This document shows, one piece after another, positions 46,568-57,700 of a stretch of 60,000 bases of DNA (position 1 is its first letter; each line of letters opens with the position of its first letter). Source of the stretch: Lineus longissimus (lineage: Eukaryota; Nemertea; Pilidiophora; Heteronemertea; Lineidae); contig NC_088308.1 of assembly GCF_910592395.1 (NCBI RefSeq), forward strand, positions 19,795,501 through 19,855,500, given 5' to 3'. Below the pieces are notes generated by a model. That model searched no databases. It was not told the DNA's origin and worked only from the letters and a program-made list of their open reading frames with translations. A program made the translations under genes and the position numbers.

Positions 46568-48852
46568 AGGCTACTCGCACGTGATTTTTTAGTCGATGAA
46601 CTTTTGGTTATTGTTCTCTGTATTCTAATGATCATTGCCATTTTGGCGATACAGAGTGAAAAAATGTTCAAAACAATTCTTGACCTGTGATGGAGAGAAA
46701 TCTTGGCCAGTATTGGAGAGTACCTGGACATCGAGGATTTGTGAGAAGGACTTTGCGTACACGTATCATCATTGGAAAGGCAGCAAATATTTGCTCCTTT
46801 GGTTTCGGCTGTTGGTCATATTTTTTGTCGGTCGTTGCCACTCAGAGATGAAAAAAACGGGTTGCTGATTTTGTTTCCAGCTAGAACCCAAATCGAATAG
46901 CCACCTAGCAATACAGGCACTGTTGGGTGCCTGGCGTCTGCCCCGATGCCAGTCAGGCATTAATTCATGAAAAATATTACACATAGACATATTGAGGAGG
47001 CAATTATCATGGCACTGTCATTCCATACTTTCAGAGAGTGTATACCACAGTAACACTATATTTTGGCCTAGCAAGTTGTGCGGAGGTAGAAAGCAAGCCA
47101 AGCCCTGCCTTGTCTTGGTAGAGTCTGACCATGACCTTTTGATTTGAAAAATCTTTATACCGGTACTCTTATTTCATATTTTCTTTTTGGAATTTCTATT
47201 TTTCTCCAGTCTTGTCTTTTCATTGCACTATCTGATGCTCAGTAGAAATTTATGGCTGTCAAAACCATTGGTCATATTTGCTGATAAGTATATTTTAACC
47301 CTTGGAATTCCATATCCTGTACCCCAGGTGGCCTTTTAGTGTTTGTAACAAATATTTGGAGTTAATAACAGTTAAGATTTGTATGAAACAAGGAACTTTA
47401 ATCCAAATATAGAGTGTATAGGTGGAAAATATATCATCATGAATATACTGTAAGAAGGGAAATAAAATGGGGTCTAGTCCACAAGGTTTTGTTATGGAAA
47501 TACATGTATCTCATCATATGACAATGTTCCCAACCATGAAATGATCTTAAAGAAGTACCAAAAGTATCGGGCATAGATTAAGATGCTTGCAAGTGTAGAT
47601 TAGAATCTTGATCTATGCCCCTTTAGGTTTGGGTCTATACTTGATGAATCGGTTTCCTGTCAAAATGTTCAATTTTGATCCATTTTCTTGTTTGTTAATA
47701 TTATCAGTTGTGTATATTTATTCATTGGTGCACTTGTCTTGAGATATCTTTTAAAACCATCGTCAACCATTAATTGTTTATCACTTAACCATTCTTTATC
47801 ACTCAACCATAGTTTGTGAGTTAACCATTGTTTATTAACCATTGTTACCTTATCAAACCACTACTTCAGCATTCATATACTTTATGGACCATCCATCGCA
47901 TACCCACCTGTTAAGGTAGTGTTCGTATCCATTCTTTAGTGTACAGTGAATTTGATTTTACCTTTACATGTTCATATGTAAATGTTATTTATAAATGTAG
48001 ATTTTTCTGTAAATTTTGACTCCAGGATGGCCGATTTCTTACGATTTCTAATCTATTTCTAAGTGTTTTATCTTAGCATTAGTAAAGTTTTTCATTCATG
48101 ACTCTAAGTCGGTATTTTTCATCACAGCCTATAAGTGGATGTGGCAGAACATGATTAGGTCCTTTATTGCCAAGTTCTAAATTGAATTGAGTTGTGTTTA
48201 GGCCTGCCTTCCGATTGTGGCTTAGTCCTCATTTCACTGATTGGAGATGATGAATTGAAGGATGAAATCATCATTTAACAGCACAGACTCTTTTTCTGTG
48301 CAATGTAGTCGTTGTCAGGGATGCTTCGAATGATTTCCATCAAAAGTGCACAGCAGAAAAGAACACTTAAATCCATTTTCTTTCTGCAAGATCTTAGGAA
48401 TAAACTATGTAACTTCACTCTTCTCTCCCTGTATAAAATATATTAATTATGCTCTCATATTTCATATTCTATCAGTTTAGTTATTTTTTGGACACCATTT
48501 ATCAAAAGTTGACCCTCTTTTAGTGTTCCCCAGTGCCAAAACTGTAAGAATATACTGACTGTGTCCAAAGGATGATTGTCTCAATGTAATGGTGGACCAG
48601 CACTATTGAAATCACTGTAAAGACAGCTATTCCGGGATTACTCAGAAAAAACTCATTCTGTTTGCATACACTTGGGATGTGTACCTGCCTCACCTTCTGT
48701 AGAGGAACACTGTAATTATCATAGTGCTAGCTTAGCAATATCTGAAACACCCCCCCCCCCCTTTGACTCGTAACTTTCTGATGATTATAGAAATTTATAG
48801 CAAGGTTCGGTCTGATTGTAAAAGCCATAACATTAAAGGAAGACTATTGAGA

Positions 48853-48965
48853 CTATAGGCAGGAGCCAAGTTGGTCAGCTTAAATAACACAAGTCACCAA
48901 TAGGGGTCTCTTCTATCTGTTGTATTAGGAATATGATTATTACTGAATCAGACACAACCCAGGCC
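48853..48965 (-). repeat. Dispersed repeat, copy 2 (inverted relative to 38,180)
   Basis: CTATAGGCAGGAGCCA..., AATAGGGGTCTC, TGAATCAGACACAACCCAGGCC are the reverse complement, in order, of the blocks at 38,180-38,300. No ORF. Confidence 0.55.
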
Positions 48966-49677
48966 CCTAACAGTACTTACTAGTCACCTAAAGACTACCA
49001 TTTTGGCCCCTTTACTCCCGCCAGTATTTCCCCTCTAAAATTATTGTCAGATCATGTACATGATGTATTTGTTAGAAATTCAATAGTGTAAAGGGATGTG
49101 ATTTGTACTTATAAGACATACTGTGGTGGATGCTGACAAAGAAAAGCTGCACTGCCCAATCAGATCTATTATAAGAAATATTTCTTGATTTGTCGCTGTG
49201 TTTATTGTAATGATCGAAGATGAAGAATCACAAGAAATCTTGCACCAACTAGCATCAAATCCACTAAAATAGACGTGTACTTATTTTTGACCGATAATAA
49301 TGATATTTTTTATTCAAAATATCCATCAATGAGAGTGAGATATTTTGATAAATGTTCAATTTTTACCAACTTGGGCCTTTGAAGTAACCTGGCAAATACC
49401 CAGCTGCAGTACCAATAACTTGAGTGCCTTTTTGTTGAGGATGTAGTTTGGACATATAAATCTCAAAAAAACATTTGAGAACCATTTTTAGGCCTGTGTG
49501 ACTTGAGGGAACCTAGTTCTAGAAATGTCCTCTTGTGTTTGGCAAATGTATGTTCTTGAATAACCACCAACCAAAACCATTAAGATATTCATTTCCATAA
49601 CAATAATGAAACACACTGTTGCAGTGTTCTAGTATAATTTTTTGGTCTAACTTGAGATACCCAATGTCCCTTTACAT

Positions 49678-49762
49678 TATACTGGGTGTTGAAATAAACA
49701 TTGCCAAAAGGCATCGAATTTGGTCTGAATCATAGCAAACCTTTTTTTTAACACCCAGTATA
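49678..49762. repeat. 85-bp inverted-repeat element, 13-bp perfect ends
   Basis: TATACTGGGTGTT at 49,678-49,690 and AACACCCAGTATA at 49,750-49,762 are perfect inverted copies. It is a small MITE-like element or RNA hairpin lying in the 3' flank, and includes the AATAAA at 49,693. Confidence 0.65.
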
Positions 49763-50029
49763 CAGAATATTGTTTGTAAATGTAAGTTACACTTGGTAGA
49801 GTATAGTGACCAACCAACTTCCCTACTATTTTGTAAAGTACCTTTGTGCATAATTACTCTAATATAATAGATAATAGATAATGCCAGGTTTACAATCGTA
49901 AATTAATTATTTATCTACATGTACCAATAAGTAATAAAATGCTGATTATAAGTAATAAAGATAAGAGATTGTACAAAGTTATGTGCTGTTATTTTGGTAA
50001 CCTAGTAAAGGCCTCTTCCTCACCTGACT

Positions 50030-50829
50030 CTAATTAGATGGGTTGTGACATGGGCAACATCCACTATTTTTGTCCTATTGATGGTCAGTATCAGCAAGAC
50101 AAAATCAGGCTGGGTGTGACTCGTCTTTCTCACCGTGCTAACATGGTGACGGGGCAGGCAGCAGGACATAATCGAACTGAGTGTGATTGTTTCATCTCTC
50201 TCAACGTGTTGACAGGGCGGCGGGGCAGCCAGCATGATGTAATTGGATGGGTGTGACAGTCCAGCGTCTCTCTCAACGTGTTGATGGGACGGCGGGGTAG
50301 GCAAAATCTGGCTGGCTTTCTAACCAGATTGAAAGGACGAAGAGGCAGCAAGCACGACACGTCATAATTAGATGGGGGGTGATGGTCTTATCTTTCTCGC
50401 CGTTTTAACAGGACGGTGGGGCAGGACATAATTGGACTGGGTGAGACTGTCTCATCTCTCTCACTGTGTTACCAGGACGGCGGGGCAGGCAGCAAGACAA
50501 AATCGGGCTTGGTGTGACTGACACATCTTTCTCACTGTACTAACATGGCGATGGGGCAGGTAACAGGACATAATCCGACTGGGTATGACGATCTCATCTC
50601 TCTCGCCGTGTTAACAGGTCAGCAGGGCAGCCAGTAATCGTGCCGGTTGTGACATTCTCGTTTCTCTCAATGTGTTGAGAGGACGGCGGGGTAGGCATAA
50701 TCTGGCTGGCTTCGACTGTCTCATCTTTCTAACCATATTGAAAGGACAGAGGGGCAGCAAGCACGACACGCCATGATTAGGCAATGTGTGGCCGTCTTAT
50801 CTTTCTCGCCGTTTTGACAGGACGGTGGG
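50030..50829. repeat. Satellite array, left block (diverged)
   Basis: Start of the ~71-bp monomer array. Monomers share GTGTGAC-TGTCTCATCTCTCT-CACTGTGTTAACAGG-ACGGCGGGGCAGCCAGCAGGACATAATCGG-type structure, but differ from one another more than those to the right, as expected at the edge of a satellite. It ends abruptly at GACGGTGGG, where the single-copy island begins. Confidence 0.9.
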
Positions 50830-51714
50830 TGTCGTGTCCAAAGACAGTTTTAAGCCAGAACGTCCGGCGAAGACAGATTGTTTAACGACGACCACAACGT
50901 CAGACGCGCAAGCCATCGTCTGCAACCGGAGGAAGAGGTCCTCAAATTTCAATGATACGTTTTATCCGTATAGGGCGGATTTTAATGTGCTTATGACTTG
51001 AAAGCGTTTATAAGAAGAAGCAGAAGATGTAATGATCGAAATGATGTATATTAAGCCCAAAGGTTTTGTCAATGGTCAGAGAAATATGTGTTTGAAGAGC
51101 AGTCATGTCGACTAAAATCTGAAGGTTGCGACCGCGTCGCCAAATGACTGTCACTTAAATACCTCTACTGTTATAATTCCTTCGAAACCTGATATAAAAC
51201 GGTTTCCTAATGGCGCTCTAGATATATATTGACAGATTTAAGTCAATAATTCCTCCTTAATTTTGGTGTTTTTGTGGTGTATTTTAGGCCACAGCTCATG
51301 CCCGGCCCGACCTCCTGTCCGAGAATAGGAGAGGCCTACTTTCGTTGAAGTCCTTTTGAGAAAAATCTGACAACTAGTTTGGGTGTGGCACCTCCGACTT
51401 GTCCTCATTCGTTGGTATAATTGGTTTCAAAGGTTTAATTGCAGGATTTTATCCCCTCCGTTAAAATATGTTTGCAAATCTGTAAGACAGTGTTTTGATA
51501 TTGTATTTTGCAGTTGTACCAATCCACAATCTCAATCAACAATCATGAATCAGCTATCAATCTCATTCTCAATCAATTATCAGTCACTAATAAAGCAACG
51601 AAGTATATTTGATGGAAATGTAAACACATTAGAGAGAATAAGATTGCGTTATTATCAGTGCAAGACCAGTAGACCCGCGCCCAGTATAGCCATTGGGGCG
51701 ATAGGATAACAGTA
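50830..51714. other. Single-copy island inside the satellite
   Basis: About 885 bp unlike the satellite and without a second copy in the window. It splits a monomer between GACGGTGGG and GGGCAGGAC. On the + strand a frame continues from the flanking monomer to a stop at 51,001, reading ..VSKDSFKPERPAKTDC.. to ..FNVLMT. An AATAAA lies at 51,589. The monomer just before offers a CAG acceptor at 50,820. It may be a 3' terminal exon, a processed or transposed fragment, or plain unique DNA onto which satellite expanded from both sides. The protein is not recognised. Confidence 0.6.
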
Positions 51715-54700
51715 GGGCAGGACGTAATTGCACTGGGTGAGGCTGCCTCATCTCTCGCACTGTGTCAGCGGGGGGGCAGGTAGAAAGACAAAATCAGGCT
51801 TGGTGTGACAGACTCATCTTTCTCATCGTGCTAACATGTCGACAGGGCAGGCAGCAGGACATAATCGGACTGGGTGTGACTGTCTCATCTCTCTCACTGT
51901 GTTAACAGGTCAGCAGGGCAGCCAACATAATCGGACAGGGTGTGACTGTCTTATTTCTCTTACCGTGTTAACAGGTCGGCAGGGCAGCCAGCAGGACATA
52001 ATCGGGCTGGTTGTGACAGTCTCATCTCTCTAACCGTGTTAACAGGTCGGCAGGGCAGCCAGCAGGACATAATCAGGCTGGTTGTGAAAGTCCCGTCTCT
52101 CTCAACGTGTTGATATGACGACGCCTTTGACTGTCTCATCTTTCTAACCAGATTGAAATCACGGAGGGGCAGCAAGTACTACACGCCATAATTAGGCAGT
52201 GTGTGACCGTCTTATCTTTCTCACAGTATTGACAGGACGGTGGGACAGGACATATTGGACTGGGTGAGACTGTCTCATCCCTCTCACTGTGTTGCCGGGA
52301 CGGCGGGGCAGCCAGCAGGACATAATCGGGCTTGGTGTGACTGACTCATCTTTCTCACTGTGCTTACATGTCGACGGGGCAGGCAGCAGGACATAATCGG
52401 ACTGGGTGTGACTGTCTCATCTCTCTCACTGTGTTAACAGGTCAGCAGGGCAGCCAACAGGACATAATCGGACAGGGTGTGACTTATTTCTCTTACCGTG
52501 TTAACAGGTCGGCAGGGCAGCCAGCTGGACATAATCGCGCTGGTTGTAACAGACTCGTCTCTCTCAACGTGGTGACAGGACGGCAGGGCAGCCAGCAGGA
52601 CATAATCGGGCTGGTTGTGACAGTCTCATCTCTCTAACCGTGTTAACAGGTCGGCAGGGCAGCCAGCAGGACATAATCAGGCTGGTTGTGAAAGTCCCGT
52701 CTCTCTCAACGTGTTGATATGACGACGCCTTTGACTGTCTCATCTTTCCAACCAGATTGAAATGACGGAGGGGCAGCAAGTACTACACGCCATAATTAGG
52801 CAGTGTGTGACCGTCTTATCTTTCTCGCAGTGTTGACAGGACGGTTGGGTAGGACATAATTGGACTGGTTGAGACTGTCTCATCTCTCTTACCGTGTTAA
52901 CATGTCGGCAGGGCAGCCAGCAGGACATAATCGAGCTGGTTGTGACAGTCCCGTCTCTCTCAACGTGTTGATAGGACGATGGGTTAGGCATAATCTGGCT
53001 GGCTTTGACAGTCCCATCTTTGTAACCAGATTGAAATGACGGAGGGGCAGCAAGCACGACACGCCATAATTAGGCAGTGTGTGACCGTCTTATCTTTCTC
53101 ACAGTATTGACAGGACGGTGGGACAGGACATATTGGACTGGGTGAGACTGTCTCATCCCTCTCACTGTGTTGCCGGGACGGCGGGGCAGCCAGCAGGACA
53201 TAATCGGGCTTGGTGTGACTGACTCATCTTTCTCACTGTGCTTACATGTCGACGGGGCAGGCAGCAGGACATAATCGGACTGGGTGTGACTGTCTCATCT
53301 CTCTCACTGTGTTAACAGGTCAGCAGGGCAGCCAACAGGACATAATCGGACAGGGTGTGACTTATTTCTCTTACCGTGTTAACAGGTCGGCAGGGCAGCC
53401 AGCTGGACATAATCGCGCTGGTTGTAACAGACTCGTCTCTCTCAACGTGGTGACAGGACGGCAGGGCAGCCAGCAGGACATAATCGGGCTGGTTGTGACA
53501 GTCTCATCTCTCTAACCGTGTTAACAGGTCGGCAGGGCAGCCAGCAGGACATAATCAGGCTGGTTGTGAAAGTCCCGTCTCTCTCAACGTGTTGATATGA
53601 CGACGCCTTTGACTGTCTCATCTTTCTAACCAGATTGAAATGACGGAGGGGCAGCAAGTACTACACGCCATAATTAGGCAGTGTGTGACCGTCTTATCTT
53701 TCTCGCAGTGTTGACAGGACGGTTGGGTAGGACATAATTGGACTGGTTGAGACTGTCTCATCTCTCTTACCGTGTTAACATGTCGGCAGGGCAGCCAGCA
53801 GGACATAATCGAGCTGGTTGTGACAGTCCCGTCTCTCTCAACGTGTTGATAGGACGATGGGTTAGGCATAATCTGGCTGGCTTTGACAGTCCCATCTTTG
53901 TAACCAGATTGAAAGGTCGGAGGGGCAGCAAGTACTACACGCCATAATTAGGCAGTGTGTGACCGTCTTATCTTTCTCACAGTATTGACAGGACGGTGGG
54001 ACAGGACATATTGGACTGGGTGAGACTGTCTCATCCCTCTCACTGTGTTGCCGGGACGGCGGGGCAGCCAGCAGGACATAATCGGGCTTGGTGTGACTGA
54101 CTCATCTTTCTCACTGTGCTTACATGTCGACGGGGCAGGCAGCAGGACATAATCGGACTGGGTGTGACTGTCTCATCTCTCTCACTGTGTTAACAGGTCA
54201 GAAGGACAGCCAACAGGACATAATCAGACAGGGTGTGACTTATTTCTCTTACCGTGTTAACAGGTCGGCAGGGCAGCCAGCTGGACATAATCGCGCTGGT
54301 TGTAACAGACTCGTCTCTCTCAACGTGGTGACAGGACGGCAGGGCAGCCAGCAGGACATAATCGGGCTGGTTGTGACAGTCTCATCTCTCTAACCGTGTT
54401 AACAGGTCGGCAGGGCAGCCAGCAGGACATAATCAGGCTGGTTGTGAAAGTCCCGTCTCTCTCAACGTGTTGATATGACGACGCCTTTGACTGTCTCATC
54501 TTTCTAACCAGATTGAAATGACGGAGGGGCAGCAAGTACTACACGCCATAATTAGGCAGTGTGTGACCGTCTTATCTTTCTCACAGTATTGACAGGACGG
54601 TGGGACAGGACATATTGGACTGGGTGAGACTGTCTCATCCCTCTCACTGTGTTGCCGGGACGGCGGGGCAGCCAGCAGGACATAATCGGGCTTGGTGTGA

Positions 54701-57700
54701 CTGACTCATCTTTCTCACTGTGCTTACATGTCGACGGGGCAGGCAGCAGGACATAATCGGACTGGGTGTGACTGTCTCATCTCTCTCACTGTGTTAACAG
54801 GTCAGCAGGGCAGCCAACAGGACATAATCGGACAGGGTGTGACTTATTTCTCTTACCGTGTTAACAGGTCGGCAGGGCAGCCAGCTGGACATAATCGCGC
54901 TGGTTGTAACAGACTCGTCTCTCTCAACGTGGTGACAGGACGGCAGGGCAGCCAGCAGGACATAATCGGGCTGGTTGTGACAGTCTCATCTCTCTAACCG
55001 TGTTAACAGGTCGGCAGGGCAGCCAGCAGGACATAATCAGGCTGGTTGTGAAAGTCCCGTCTCTCTCAACGTGTTGATATGACGACGCCTTTGACTGTCT
55101 CATCTTTCCAACCAGATTGAAATGACGGAGGGGCAGCAAGTACTACACGCCATAATTAGGCAGTGTGTGACCGTCTTATCTTTCTCGCAGTGTTGACAGG
55201 ACGGTTGGGTAGGACATAATTGAACTGGTTGAGACTGTCTCATCTCTCTTACCGTGTTAACATGTCGGCAGGGCAGCCAGCAGGACATAATCGAGCTGGT
55301 TGTGACAGTCCCGTCTCTCTCAACGTGTTGATAGGACGAGGGGTTAGGCATAATCCGGCTGGCTTTGACAGTCCCATCTTTGTAACCAGATTGAAAGGTC
55401 GGAGGGGCAGCAAGCACGACACGCCATAATTAGGCAGTGTGTGACCGTCTTATCTTTCTCACAGTATTGACAGGACGGTGGGACAGGACATATTGGACTG
55501 GGTGAGACTGTCTCATCCCTCTCACTGTGTTGCCGGGACGGCGGGGCAGCCAGCAGGACATAATCGGGCTTGGTGTGACTGACTCATCTTTCTCACTGTG
55601 CTTACATGTCGACGGGGCAGGCAGCAGGACATAATCGGACTGGGTGTGACTGTCTCATCTCTCTCACTGTGTTAACAGGTCAGCAGGGCAGCCAACAGGA
55701 CATAATCGGACAGGGTGTGACTTATTTCTCTTACCGTGTTAACAGGTCGGCAGGGCAGCCAGCTGGACATAATCGCGCTGGTTGTAACAGACTCGTCTCT
55801 CTCAACGTGGTGACAGGACGGCAGGGCAGCCAGCAGGACATAATCGAGCTGGTTGTGACAGTCCCGTCTCTCTCAACGTGTTGATAGGTCGATGGGTTAG
55901 GCATAATCTGGCTGGCTTTGACAGTCCCATCTTTGTAACCAGATTGAAAGGTCGGAGGGGCAGCAAGCACGACACGCCATAATTAGGCAGTGTGTGACCG
56001 TCTTATCTTTCTCACAGTATTGACAGGACGGTGGGACAGGACATATTGGACTGGGTGAGACTGTCTCATCCCTCTCACTGTGTTGCCGGGACGGCGGGGC
56101 AGCCAGCAGGACATAACCGGGCTTGGTGTGACTGACTCATCTTTCTCACTGTGCTTACATGTCGACGGGGCAGGCAGCAGGACATAATCGGACTGGGTGT
56201 GACTGTCTCATCTCTCTCACTGTGTTAACAGGTCAGCAGGGCAGCCAACAGGACATAATCGGACAGGGTGTGACTTATTTCTCTTACCGTGTTAACAGGT
56301 CGGCAGGGCAGCCAGCTGGACATAATCGCGCTGGTTGTAACAGACTCGTCTCTCTCAACGTGGTGACAGGACGGCAGGGCAGCCAGCAGGACATAATCGG
56401 GCTGGTTGTGACAGTCTCATCTCTCTAACCGTGTTAACAGGTCGGCAGGGCATCCAGCAGGACATAATCAGGCTGGTTGTGAAAGTCCCGTCTCTCTCAA
56501 CGTGTTGATATGACGACGCCTTTGACTGTCTCATCTTTCTAACCAGATTGAAATGACGGAGGGGCAGCAAGTACTACACGCCATAATTAGGCAGTGTGTG
56601 ACCGTCTTATCTTTCTCGCAGTGTTGACAGGACGGTTGGGTAGGACATAATTGGACTGGTTGAGACTGTCTCATCTCTCTTACCGTGTTAACATGTCGGC
56701 AGGGCAGCCAGCAGGACATAATCGAGCTGGTTGTGACAGTCCCGTCTCTCTCAACGTGTTGATAGGACGATGGGTTAGGCATAATCTGGCTGGCTTTGAC
56801 AGTCCCATCTTTGTAACCAGATTGAAAGGTCGGAGGGGAAGCAAGTACTACACGCCATAATTAGGCAGTGTGTGACCGTCTTATCTTTCTCACAGTATTG
56901 ACAGGACGGTGGGACAGGACATATTGGACTGGGTGAGACTGTCTCATCCCTCTCACTGTGTTGCCGGGACGGCGGGGCTGCCAGCAGGACATAATCGGGC
57001 TTGGTGTGACTGACTCATCTTTCTCACTGTGCTTACATGTCGACGGGGCAGGCAGCAGGACATAATCGGACTGGGTGTGACTGTCTCATCTCTCTCACTG
57101 TGTTAACAGGTCAGAAGGACAGCCAACAGGACATAATCGGACAGGGTGTGACTTATTTCTCTTACCGTGTTAACAGGTCGGCAGGGCAGCCAGCTGGACA
57201 TAATCGCGCTGGTTGTAACAGACTCGTCTCTCTCAACGTGGTGACAGGACGGCAGGGCAGCCAGCAGGACATAATCGGGCTGGTTGTGACAGTCTCATCT
57301 CTCTAACCGTGTTAACAGGTCGGCAGGGCAGCCAGCAGGACATAATCAGGCTGGTTGTGAAAGTCCCGTCTCTCTCAACGTGTTGATATGACGACGCCTT
57401 TGACTGTCTCATCTTTCTAACCAGATTGAAATGACGGAGGGGCAGCAAGTACTACACGCCATAATTAGGCAGTGTGTGACCGTCTTATCTTTCTCACAGT
57501 ATTGACAGGACGGTGGGACAGGACATATTGGACTGGGTGAGACTGTCTCATCCCTCTCACTGTGTTGCTGGGACGGCGGGGCAGCCAGCAGGACATAATC
57601 GGGCTTGGTGTGACTGACTCATCTTTCTCACTGTGCTTACATGTCGACGGGGCAGGCAGCAGGACATAATCGGACTGGGTGTGACTGTCTCATCTCTCTC

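Larger units (their letters stand above)
47461..49959 (+). terminator. Candidate polyadenylation signals (AATAAA)
   Basis: AATAAA occurs at 47,461, 48,399, 49,693, 49,933 and 49,954. The first in-order candidate for the PDE transcript is at 47,461, giving a 3' UTR of about 0.9 kb. The two at 49,933 and 49,954 sit just before the satellite. In AT-rich DNA some are expected by chance. Confidence 0.35.
46568..50029 (+). other. 3' UTR and downstream flank of the PDE gene
   Basis: No coding sequence is recognised. It contains several AATAAA signals, a C12 run at 48,750-48,761, a loose AACCATTGTTTAT microrepeat around 47,765-47,850, the second copy of a dispersed repeat (48,853-48,965) and a hairpin element (49,678-49,762). 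Where the 3' UTR ends cannot be told without transcript data. Confidence 0.7.
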
